Source: Hondaea fermentalgiana
Lineage: Eukaryota > Sar > Bigyra > Thraustochytrida > Thraustochytriidae
Direction: 5' to 3'
Assembly: GCA_014084085.1 (NCBI GenBank)
Contig: NPFB01000151.1
Location: 93,836-136,973 of the forward strand
DNA: 43,138 nucleotides
Part shown: positions 36,201-43,138 of the stretch, one piece after another
How positions within the stretch are numbered: position 1 is the stretch's first letter
Layout of the letters: each line of letters opens with the position of its first letter
The notes under the pieces: generated by a model
Database searches by the model: none
The model's input: only the letters and a program-made list of their open reading frames with translations
What the model was told of the DNA's origin: nothing
Translations under genes and position numbers: made by a program

Positions 36201-39200
36201 GCGACCACGCCTTGCCCCAATCGTGGGGATCGACGTTCCACCGCTTGAGCCGACTGCCATCAAATGCCCAACTGTGTTGGTCATCACCACAACCGATGCC
36301 CTTGGCATCTTCAGGGCCGAAGAAGACCGACGCCCAGCCAATCTGAGCTAATCCACCCTGAAGCACCTCCACTTCGTAGTACCATTTGCCGCTCGTGATC
36401 CATGCTCCTTGAACCGTAATCGAGGGGAAATGAGACTCGATGCTGATGACGCCGTCTGCCCTGGCGTGAGCATGACCGCTGATGGATACAATTCCTCCTT
36501 TGGACGAAATCATTCTGAGTGCATTCTCCCGCCGCCTACTCGCGGGGCTCGAGACCCAGTCATATCGGATATCCTCATCCCCGGCCCATCGCTTCGCGTG
36601 GCCCACGTCTCGAGTGAGCACAATTCGCCGAGGCCCATGGGCCAGTGCCTCCTCTTGCTCTCGCTTCTTGCGCCGGCGGCGAAGCGCTTCGAGAGCCTCC
36701 AAAAGCATTTGATTCTCGTTCAAGGCCCAAGCGGGATCGCGCGCGCTCATGAGTTCCAACGGCGCTGACTCGTCGCTTGAATCCTGACCACTTCCCGTGT
36801 GGTCCGTCTCCATCATGGTCGCACCAGCGTCCTCCTCAGACTCCGGGCCCTGTGGAGAATGCTGGGGGATGAGGTCTCCTAGAAGAACGGGCTCGTGCGG
36901 CGTCCCCATCACACGCACTGCGTGAAGTCGGGCATACCGGTGGTGATGATGCGCGTGCCTTTCCCCCAAATAGTGTCGACGTGTATGGCGATCAGCTCGC
37001 GAGTACATTCGGGAGTGCGATGATGTCGTGGCAGACCCATCGAGACGCTCGTATCGGCGCCCCGATTCAGAGCCATACATTCTCTGCAGCGTGCCATGCG
37101 AACGTCTGCTCTCATGCTGAGTGCTCGAGTGCTGCGTCGTAGCGCTTGTCGAGGGCAAGTGAGAAGCGTCGATCGCACCTGAGCAAAGCAGGTTTGCTTG
37201 AACCGCGAGAGGGACTGGGCTGCGAAGAAGAGACCCCACAGCAGCAGAAGCAGCAGCCGAAGAAGCAGGAGCTCCTCCATTATCGCCTTCGTCCCCACCA
37301 CCACCGCCACGACGCGCTTGCCGTCGCCCCGGCGAAAATGGTAGGGGGACCAGTGAATCAACAAGCGCGAGCAGCTCACTCGCACTTTTGGCATCTCCAA
37401 CGGGCACCTTGTTCTTTGCACGTTGTGCATCGAGCATGGACGCGGATGGCTCATCGTTGCTCGCACGCGCCGACTTCGCTGCGCCTTTGCCATTCTTGGA
37501 CCGCCAAAGGCCCTTCAGGCGCCGGACTCTCTCCAGAGGAGCGTCATCGCGAAAGCTTGAAGACACTTCAAGCTCGAGCCTTGACCAAAACGTCTTGTCG
37601 CGCTGCGCAATTCGTTTCAAAATGTCCAAGGAAATGATTTTGTCGCGCGCCGCGGCGGACACTGGATACACAGCCTTTGCCGGTACGTGACGTACCACGC
37701 AAGAGTTGTCGCAGAGAAGCACACACATCGCCGCGTCTCCCTCGATTGCAGGGCAGATGACACGTGCTGAAACAAAGAAGTCAGACCGCTTTCCAACATG
37801 AATGCCAAAAACAACCTGCATTCCAAAGGTTCGCATATCCTCCTTGATAGGGTCAAGTGTGCGTATAGCTCGTGTCGAGGAGACGGCATGCACAAAGGCC
37901 ATCGTGTCTTGCATCGCCTGGTCTCGACGCGACAGAGGCCGCTCCTTCACGCCCACACTCGCTTCCTGGGAGCCCTTCTTTTTGTTCTTCTTCGTTTTCT
38001 TCGTTTGCTGCTGCAGCAGCACTTGCTTCGCCTTGTTCTTTTTCGATCTTCCTGCTCGTCCCTTGCGGGAAGAGAATGGCTCGGAGGTTTGTACGTCGCG
38101 AGCCATGGACCGTGTTGTGCGACTCGAGCTGCTCCTGGAGTTGCTCCTATTGCTTCGTCTGAGACCGCGATTGTTATCCTCGTCCTCGTCCTTGTCATCA
38201 TCATCATCATCATCATCATCATCGTTATCCTTGTCGTTACCGACGTTGTCGTCATCATCGCCGTTGTCATCATCATCATCGTCGTCGTCGTCGTCGTCGT
38301 CATCATCATCGTCGTCGCCATCGTCTAGACTGTTCTTGCTTCTGCTGCTACTCCCCGTACTCGTACCCCTGGCGGTGTTCCGAGAAGTCCCACTGCTATT
38401 TCCTCCAGCAAAAGGCAAAATAGGAGTGTCGCCGTTCATGTTTTCTGCTGGATCAGCTGCACAAACCGTTCGAGCAAATAATCTGTCCAAAGCCTGAACT
38501 TGAGAACGCGAGACCCAGCGCAAACCTTCCAAAGCATCCATTTCGAGGTTGCGCACAAGTACGAGAGAGGAATCTTGCCTTGCTTCGGGAGCACTCACAA
38601 TGACGTTGGACTCGCCAAAGGCAAGCACGACGGCAGAAAACCAGCCCTGCACAACATCCAGCATATCGATAGCATCGCCAATCGCAAGACTCTCCCAGGA
38701 AGGTAGCTTTTGCGAGGCAATCATGAGCGCATCTCGCTCGAATATGTTTGTGCACGTGCTTGGCATGACCTTGGAGTAGCGAGCTTTGCTGCCACGCGGG
38801 GCGAGGCGTTCCGAAGTCTCGATAACCCATTCACTATATTCCTCCTCGGGTCCCTCAGAAGATTCATTCAGACCACCACCACGGAATCGCCTCGGCCTAG
38901 CCTCTGATGACACAAGCTTGAGAGCCCTGCACCCAAGTGCTTGCACGAAGAACTCCTCGCGCACCTCGGCGCGGACCCAACGTCTCTTTTGGATAAGAAG
39001 CTCCGCAGAAGTTCCCGGTGCAAGGGAGACCCTCCACATGCTCACCTCGCCAGGGTCGAGCTTCATGCCGGTGGCACGGATCTTTTGCACACGACGAAGA
39101 GGCTGCGGCTTGTCCGAGGACTCGAGAACAAAGACCTCCACGCTTGGGGACATTGGCCACAACACGCAAACTTGTTGTTCACGACGTGGTTCCGCGCAAA

Positions 39201-42200
39201 GATTTTTCTGCGAGCGCGGAGATGATGCTTCGCAAGCTTTCGAGGCTCCTCCAGGCAGTATCGCAATGACAATACCCACGCAGGTGTTGTCGTGTGAAGC
39301 ATTCATTTCGCAGCCGAGCAGAGGAGTCTCGCCAGATCTTGCAACTAAATCGCCGACACACAAGGTAGTCGTGTAAAATGTAGCCACGAAATGAAGTGCT
39401 GCAAGCTGCGCCCGATGCACAATGTGCCGGTACTTGGTAGAAAAGCCCTTGGAGCATGCAGAGAGCACGTCGTGAACGCAGACAAGAGGCTCGAGAAGAA
39501 AATGGCTGTCCAGCTCGTCCACCTCGGATTTAGCCTCAGTCAGCACGCCCTTGGTCTCCTCGGGAGGAACATGGAAGCGAGACAGAATCGCACGAGCGGC
39601 ATCTTCGCAAGCCAGCTCTGCGCTCTTGCGAATGGCGTCGCTGGGTCGCACCACAACGTACTCAGGTCTGCAGAGTCTCTCGACTGAGCTACCGAGAAGA
39701 CGGACGTCAAAGTCGTCCTCATCATTCAGAACGTCAAAGAGTTTTTCAGTGAGATATTGCATCGGTCCCGCTGTATCACTTGCAGCAAAGACGCGGGAAA
39801 AAGCCTTGCGACCAGGAGTCGTTGACAGCACGCGAGCAAGAACAGTCGCCACGCCAGCACTTCGCATTTCAAAGGAGGTCACGCCATCCTCGGAGGCAAA
39901 GATCCTCTTGAGAGACTCGAGCGCTTTCACCATGGCGCTTGCAATCTTGTCCTGCATTCGTTCGTCCTGTGCACCGTTGAAGATGATTCCACAGGCATCC
40001 ATGTGGTTCACGGGCGAAAACAAACGACGGCGCTTTGTCGCCGGCTGCTGTTGCGCCTGCATTTGCCGGTTTTCCCGCTGATCTGAGCCTCGCGTCAGCT
40101 CGTGCTGGTGCATGTCTTGCTCTTGCAGGGTCCCCACGTCTTCCGGGTTTTTTGGAGGACTGGCTGCTTCCCCGACTGCAGGATGCGTACGGCTCTTGGT
40201 GCGTTTCGAGCTCCTTCCTTTTGCTGTTGCGGGCTGGCTCATGCTTCGACGCTTCCGTCGCCCCTTACCTCGAACTTTGCCTCGGCTCTTGGAAAGCCCA
40301 TCGCCTTGTCCACTCGCGTCCGCGCCTCCCGCGTTGGCCTCTGCGCGGCGTGAAAATGCAGAGGAGGACGAGGACGAGGAGGACGAGGAGGTGGCAGAAG
40401 TTGCCGCGGCCTCTCCTCCGAGAAAGACGCCAGACTCATCCCCATAGTCGTTGTCGTCGTCTTCCTCTTCCGAAGAAAAGCAGGACTCTTGCATCGTGTC
40501 ACGAGGAATGCTCTCTTCTTCTGTTGCGGTGTTTTCCAGGAACTTGGTTGAGCACTCGGCAAGTTCGGAAAGCTGGCTCACGAGCTCGCCAAGCGCAAGG
40601 AGAACTTCGCTCTCTGCGGTGGGCGAGCAGACCTCGCACGGAGCCGTCTTGGGGTGTTCGCAAGGTTCACCTTGTAACGTGTGCAATCTGCGCAAGACTG
40701 TGGTCGCGAGCGATGGAATCGCTTCGGAGCCATGCGCTTTGGTGAGCAGACGGAGTCGCGGTACGAGACCCTCGCGACCAACGATTCGACGAAAGGCCTG
40801 AATCGGAACTCGCCAAAGATCGATGGCCAGACATCGCAAAGAGGTACGCACAAGGTCCACGTCATTTGACGTCAATGCGGACGCGAAAGCTCCCGTGCTG
40901 CGGTTTAGCGTCGCCCGTCGAAGGTCTTGGACCGAATCCGAGGGCAATCCCAGCACAAGTCCACCATACACTTCAAGAGCGTGTGCGCGGGACCCGGGCA
41001 TGCTCGACTCTGTTGCGACCTTGAGAAGACGGCCTGCGAGCGTCGAGTAGCAGTGCTCTGCCAACGCGGGTTGGTCCATGTACACATCCCATAGAGAAGA
41101 TGATGCAGCGTTGGAAGCATCATCTTGACTCATGAGGGACTCCACTGTAGGACGCGAGTCTGGTTTGGCAGCCGCAGCGCGTTGCGAGATCTCCGGACAA
41201 ACTTGACCACACATTTCGCATGATGTTTGGCTCACTGGATTGTGGTATGTACAAGTTGGGCAGGCCCAAATGCCTGCCTCTGCAGCGGCAGCGGCGGCCG
41301 CAGCAGCGCCAGCCTCAGCTCCGTCGTTCGTCTCGGAGGCGCCATGCCGAGAAGAGAAGGAATCCTGGGCCTCGCCACCATCGAGAGAGTCCTCGCGGCT
41401 CTCGCGAGCGTCACCAAGCTGCGCCGCGCGGATCGCTCGACTTTGCTCGGGGAGAGACGGCAGACTCACGGATACGGAGCCCCAAAGTCCATCGATTCCA
41501 TTTGTGGAGCGAAAGTGCGCCCTGTCGCCCTGCTGTGTGGAGCTCGAGACCTCGTTTGTTGCTGTGAAGAGAGCGGTCATGGCATCTTCGTCGCAGAGGA
41601 CCTCGCGGCCGGGCATTTCAAGGAAAAGAGCTGATGCGAGCTCGAGCGTATCCGCGAGGTCGTGCTCCATTCTGCGTAGCTTTCCTAACGTCCTGTTTGC
41701 ATCCGGCGCGGCAGTGTTGGAGACAGCACCTTCAGGTGTCGGGGGCATATCCCGGCTACTCACGAGCTCGAGACGCCCCGAGATGAACTCGAGAATGCCT
41801 TTTTGCACGAGAGTGAGCACGCGGGTTGCGTCTGCGCGTGCCGTGCATGCCAGCGTGCGCATGACGAGCGAAAGTAGATCCGAGTCCAGTTTGGCATCGG
41901 CGCCCTCGGAGCCACCAACACCGCCGCCGCCGCCGCCGCCGCCGTCGGCTTGTCCATGGGCAAAGCCAACAAGCTTGCTGGAGACTGCGTCTGGAACAAT
42001 CTCGCGAATCATAACATGCTGCCAGCCGTGCAGCTTATCTTTGCGTTTTCCGCGGCGTTTCCGATTGCCTCTCTTCGGAGCCTTGCCGTTGCTGCGGGGT
42101 TTGTCATCATAGCCAGCGCGCGACTTGCGCAAGTCCTCGCGTGAATAGTCTTTCTCATATCTCTCCACGAGCGTCCAGAGGGCCGTGCATACGAGGCGCA

Positions 42201-42786
42201 AAACTTGGTCATCGTCGGCGCTAGAGAGACACTTGTGCAAAGCTGGCAGAACCTGTAGTACGTAAGAGGCGTCGGAAACGTGTGCGCGATCTTTCGTATC
42301 ATCGCAGACGTGCTTGCAGATTTTACACACTATCGTGAGCGCCTTGATCTGCATGTGTTTGGGAAAGAAGTCGAAAAAAGCTGTACAGGCGTGCATGCCT
42401 CCAGCGCGAAGGAGGGAAAGTAGCTGCGCAGACGTGTCCCGATGATCGTTTTGTGCGATAAAGTGCAGACAGTTCAAGCATTGTTCGGCGACCTCGAAAT
42501 CTTGAAAGGACAGCAGTTTGTCGCAGAGAATGGGGAGGCCTTGCTCATTCACGACGATGCGCGTCATACGTGGCTCCATGTCAAGGATCATGTTCAGCGA
42601 TCGTGCAGCGAGCAAGACTGCCTCGGGCGTACGTTGACACTGTTGAACGATGCGCAACAGGCAAGGTACCAGCGGCTGCGTCCGCATGTCCGTTTGACCC
42701 ATGGTCAGGACGCTGCTCACCTCCCTGAGGACCTCGACGAGGGTGCCTTCATCCTCGAGGTCCTCGAGACTGCCGATGAGATCCAT
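33205..42786 (-). CDS. Giant HECT E3 ubiquitin ligase, TRIP12/UFD4 type, with NZF-like zinc finger and SPRY domain
   Basis: The 3193-residue protein ends in a HECT domain (about 2643-3193). GEIGHGLGPTLEFYSLV is the TRIP12/UFD4 N-lobe signature and LPSCSTCQVYLKLPPYSS holds the catalytic C3160; the end, REGQGHFALD, is typical too. The N-lobe carries a long insertion with a Ser run (about 2758-2777), as UFD4/TRIP12 enzymes carry one there. Residues 1-400 are armadillo-like helices. W506-A-C508-x2-C511-x10-C522-x2-C525 is a RanBP2/NZF zinc finger with T512, Y513 and M524 in the ubiquitin-contact positions of NZFs. SH3- or Tudor-like segments may lie near 1140-1180 and 1362-1395 (DMLDVVQGWFSAVVL). 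A SPRY domain spans about 2094-2252 (GKWYYEVEVLQGG; GIGCGDDQHSWAFDG). Asp runs lie near 1485-1535 and 2495-2555. HECT E3s take ubiquitin on the Cys and pass it to substrates. Confidence 0.92.
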   Translation of the reverse strand: MDLIGSLEDLEDEGTLVEVLREVSSVLTMGQTDMRTQPLVPCLLRIVQQCQRTPEAVLLAARSLNMILDMEPRMTRIVVNEQGLPILCDKLLSFQDFEVAEQCLNCLHFIAQNDHRDTSAQLLSLLRAGGMHACTAFFDFFPKHMQIKALTIVCKICKHVCDDTKDRAHVSDASYVLQVLPALHKCLSSADDDQVLRLVCTALWTLVERYEKDYSREDLRKSRAGYDDKPRSNGKAPKRGNRKRRGKRKDKLHGWQHVMIREIVPDAVSSKLVGFAHGQADGGGGGGGGVGGSEGADAKLDSDLLSLVMRTLACTARADATRVLTLVQKGILEFISGRLELVSSRDMPPTPEGAVSNTAAPDANRTLGKLRRMEHDLADTLELASALFLEMPGREVLCDEDAMTALFTATNEVSSSTQQGDRAHFRSTNGIDGLWGSVSVSLPSLPEQSRAIRAAQLGDARESREDSLDGGEAQDSFSSRHGASETNDGAEAGAAAAAAAAAEAGIWACPTCTYHNPVSQTSCEMCGQVCPEISQRAAAAKPDSRPTVESLMSQDDASNAASSSLWDVYMDQPALAEHCYSTLAGRLLKVATESSMPGSRAHALEVYGGLVLGLPSDSVQDLRRATLNRSTGAFASALTSNDVDLVRTSLRCLAIDLWRVPIQAFRRIVGREGLVPRLRLLTKAHGSEAIPSLATTVLRRLHTLQGEPCEHPKTAPCEVCSPTAESEVLLALGELVSQLSELAECSTKFLENTATEEESIPRDTMQESCFSSEEEDDDNDYGDESGVFLGGEAAATSATSSSSSSSSSSAFSRRAEANAGGADASGQGDGLSKSRGKVRGKGRRKRRSMSQPATAKGRSSKRTKSRTHPAVGEAASPPKNPEDVGTLQEQDMHQHELTRGSDQRENRQMQAQQQPATKRRRLFSPVNHMDACGIIFNGAQDERMQDKIASAMVKALESLKRIFASEDGVTSFEMRSAGVATVLARVLSTTPGRKAFSRVFAASDTAGPMQYLTEKLFDVLNDEDDFDVRLLGSSVERLCRPEYVVVRPSDAIRKSAELACEDAARAILSRFHVPPEETKGVLTEAKSEVDELDSHFLLEPLVCVHDVLSACSKGFSTKYRHIVHRAQLAALHFVATFYTTTLCVGDLVARSGETPLLGCEMNASHDNTCVGIVIAILPGGASKACEASSPRSQKNLCAEPRREQQVCVLWPMSPSVEVFVLESSDKPQPLRRVQKIRATGMKLDPGEVSMWRVSLAPGTSAELLIQKRRWVRAEVREEFFVQALGCRALKLVSSEARPRRFRGGGLNESSEGPEEEYSEWVIETSERLAPRGSKARYSKVMPSTCTNIFERDALMIASQKLPSWESLAIGDAIDMLDVVQGWFSAVVLAFGESNVIVSAPEARQDSSLVLVRNLEMDALEGLRWVSRSQVQALDRLFARTVCAADPAENMNGDTPILPFAGGNSSGTSRNTARGTSTGSSSRSKNSLDDGDDDDDDDDDDDDDDDDDNGDDDDNVGNDKDNDDDDDDDDDDKDEDEDNNRGLRRSNRSNSRSSSSRTTRSMARDVQTSEPFSSRKGRAGRSKKNKAKQVLLQQQTKKTKKNKKKGSQEASVGVKERPLSRRDQAMQDTMAFVHAVSSTRAIRTLDPIKEDMRTFGMQVVFGIHVGKRSDFFVSARVICPAIEGDAAMCVLLCDNSCVVRHVPAKAVYPVSAAARDKIISLDILKRIAQRDKTFWSRLELEVSSSFRDDAPLERVRRLKGLWRSKNGKGAAKSARASNDEPSASMLDAQRAKNKVPVGDAKSASELLALVDSLVPLPFSPGRRQARRGGGGGDEGDNGGAPASSAAASAAVGSLLRSPVPLAVQANLLCSGAIDASHLPSTSATTQHSSTQHESRRSHGTLQRMYGSESGRRYERLDGSATTSSHSRMYSRADRHTRRHYLGERHAHHHHRYARLHAVRVMGTPHEPVLLGDLIPQHSPQGPESEEDAGATMMETDHTGSGQDSSDESAPLELMSARDPAWALNENQMLLEALEALRRRRKKREQEEALAHGPRRIVLTRDVGHAKRWAGDEDIRYDWVSSPASRRRENALRMISSKGGIVSISGHAHARADGVISIESHFPSITVQGAWITSGKWYYEVEVLQGGLAQIGWASVFFGPEDAKGIGCGDDQHSWAFDGSRLKRWNVDPHDWGKAWSRNDVIGCEIDVDALRKVATLRFSFNGSFERPMGTAFENVPFTGPALYPVVTFNSSFRCRLRWRREELKCLPEGSLPIAEAVVRPLSNAQGPSAANSLGGGDNSLVVVTRPRRVSSSRSMQDAFDDVAEADGADAVLKLLAELSRVQTRSAFGVFKHRGDALHSQKLTQKLVLQIQDMVSVCTNSLPDWVWELATQYKFLVPLEARMLLFESASFGVTRSVERLQEGRREQPSAGRPMPARRLSNAHASMDRRPSLSNSGARGRSGSSARNIRARDQERDEDQDEEDGNGQLSETRREVDGNEHVSDDGGDDDDDDNDDDDDDDDNDDGDDNDDDDDDDDDDEGDDDDEGDDGDDLIENSEGKKCPGDNENELQEANEKTSTSEVHGNKPPHSDNQEESESMRSANDGIRSEQIAWRRAQGRSTQKSGWRIVPNIPSSHGQLGALKRQKAVVPRDRVLEAAMYLIGHESASSYMLAVEFTGEIGHGLGPTLEFYSLVCRELHRADLKIWRQPETLEHEGDTDSSSGFVFNPLGLWPSTLPPAGSSSSGSLDAQTKGQPRSRDGPSSSSSSSSSSSSSSSSSSLTAAASTPALSSMETPPAGLGSSIPMAAAIAAATPGAAVFSSPAVFAAMLDAAGGGGHERATRLGLGVPAQGLDSSGASEGFVPAAMRAGLRREFRSASRRQAALPSEVRLDEPSILEAEHSRERVLTIFTFVGRFIGKALQDKRLLDLPLSIPLCKLLIGESLKLSDAGLVDETLGKSFQYLQDLADAHAQLSARAGEEDADAELCELEDTICGMCIDFTVPGTNGEELVVGGASKSVTGANLQEYLDLVCKRILHDDVAEQVRCLREGISAFFPVEALQVFSPHELQSLLSDGDDGANWDAEVIMANIVCKHGYDARARQIRDLVHVLSELDGSDRRLFMQFLTGSPRLPVGGFGELRPRLTVVRKNVADDPDGILPSCSTCQVYLKLPPYSSREVLKRRLLQAVREGQGHFALD
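41212..41265 (-). other. NZF/RanBP2-type zinc-finger segment inside the HECT protein
   Basis: The span from C508 to C525 codes for CPTCTYHNPVSQTSCEMC. The TY pair and the Met before the last Cys correspond to the T-F and M contacts by which NZF fingers hold ubiquitin, so this E3 may bind ubiquitin or ubiquitin chains as well as make them. Confidence 0.75.
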
Positions 42787-43138
42787 CTCTCCCCCAAGCC
42801 CAACCTGGGATATGAAAAAAGTACAGCGCGAATAAAACCAATCGAGACGGTTCCTTCAGCCGCTGCTCTTTCGCACGCTCAGCTACGTCGTTTTCTCGCG
42901 AACCAGGGGAACAGCGCGTCGTCGGAAAGTGCTCCTCGAAGATCACCCAACGACCACGTCAGAGCCCGACAGGAGACCGGATCCGCTCTCGTACGTGGCC
43001 GGAGAGCGCTCAAGGAACGCGTCTCGAGCCCAGCCCGACGCCGTTCCCACTCGCGGCCTCGCAGCGCCAGCGGAGACGTCGCAGCCCGCTTGGCGTCGCG
43101 CAGGTCCGCGGTGCCTCGCCCGGCCTCGCCTCCTCCCG
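42787..43138. other. Upstream flank of the HECT gene at the window's right edge
   Basis: Presumed promoter and 5' UTR of the minus-strand HECT gene. No repeat or second gene is recognisable in the 352 bases before the window ends. Confidence 0.6.

Overview
This window looks like nuclear DNA of a GC-rich, intron-poor unicellular eukaryote. Every convincing gene is one uninterrupted reading frame with an ATG start, there are no bacterial-style operons or Shine-Dalgarno sites, and the products are eukaryotic (HECT ubiquitin ligase, Got1, large adaptin-like protein, PP2A-A/PP4R-like HEAT protein, ankyrin-TIR protein). Strong third-position C/G bias, long intronless genes and abundant microsatellites suggest a thraustochytrid-like stramenopile (Labyrinthulomycetes). 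That placement is inference from style, not from a marker gene.

Layout. 1-3629: GC-rich, microsatellite-packed DNA with no gene I can support. 3630-10889: three plus-strand metabolic genes, namely a mitochondrial Rieske non-heme iron oxygenase, a membrane-anchored protein with two CaiB/BaiF (class III CoA-transferase) halves, and a 2-oxoglutarate/Fe(II) dioxygenase. 11075-13747 (minus): HEAT-repeat phosphatase-regulator-like protein. 14456-14555: 100-N assembly gap lying at or just before the 5' end of a plus-strand LOG-family gene (ends 15239). 16050-16493 (minus): Got1 membrane protein. 17364-18245 (plus): S-formylglutathione hydrolase. 18683-42786: four large minus-strand genes in a row, encoding a 1683-residue protein with about seven cyclic-nucleotide-binding-like domains, a 1695-residue adaptin/TPLATE-like protein, a 986-residue ankyrin-TIR protein, and a 3193-residue TRIP12/UFD4-type HECT E3 with SPRY and NZF-type zinc finger.

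How they may work together. The metabolic genes could be linked: Rieske enzymes of the choline/betaine/carnitine type act on quaternary amines, CaiB-type proteins activate acids such as carnitine with CoA, and demethylating oxygenases release formaldehyde, which S-formylglutathione hydrolase helps remove. This is a hypothesis; the substrates cannot be read from the sequence. The minus-strand block is regulatory and trafficking related.

The most striking item is the ankyrin-TIR gene. Its C-terminal TIR domain keeps a glutamate at the place of the SARM1 NADase catalytic residue, and its ankyrin array contains three nearly identical 219-bp tandem units, a sign of recent expansion. Next are the seven-CNB protein, in which only some domains keep a recognisable phosphate-binding cassette, and the two-half CaiB protein whose second half has lost the catalytic aspartate. 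Non-coding DNA holds several ordered elements: 13-bp iterated ACGT-core repeats before the CaiB gene, alternating 14/13-bp repeats between GOT1 and the esterase gene, a strong G-quadruplex motif upstream of the CNB gene, and a perfect CG-rich palindrome against the HEAT gene start codon.
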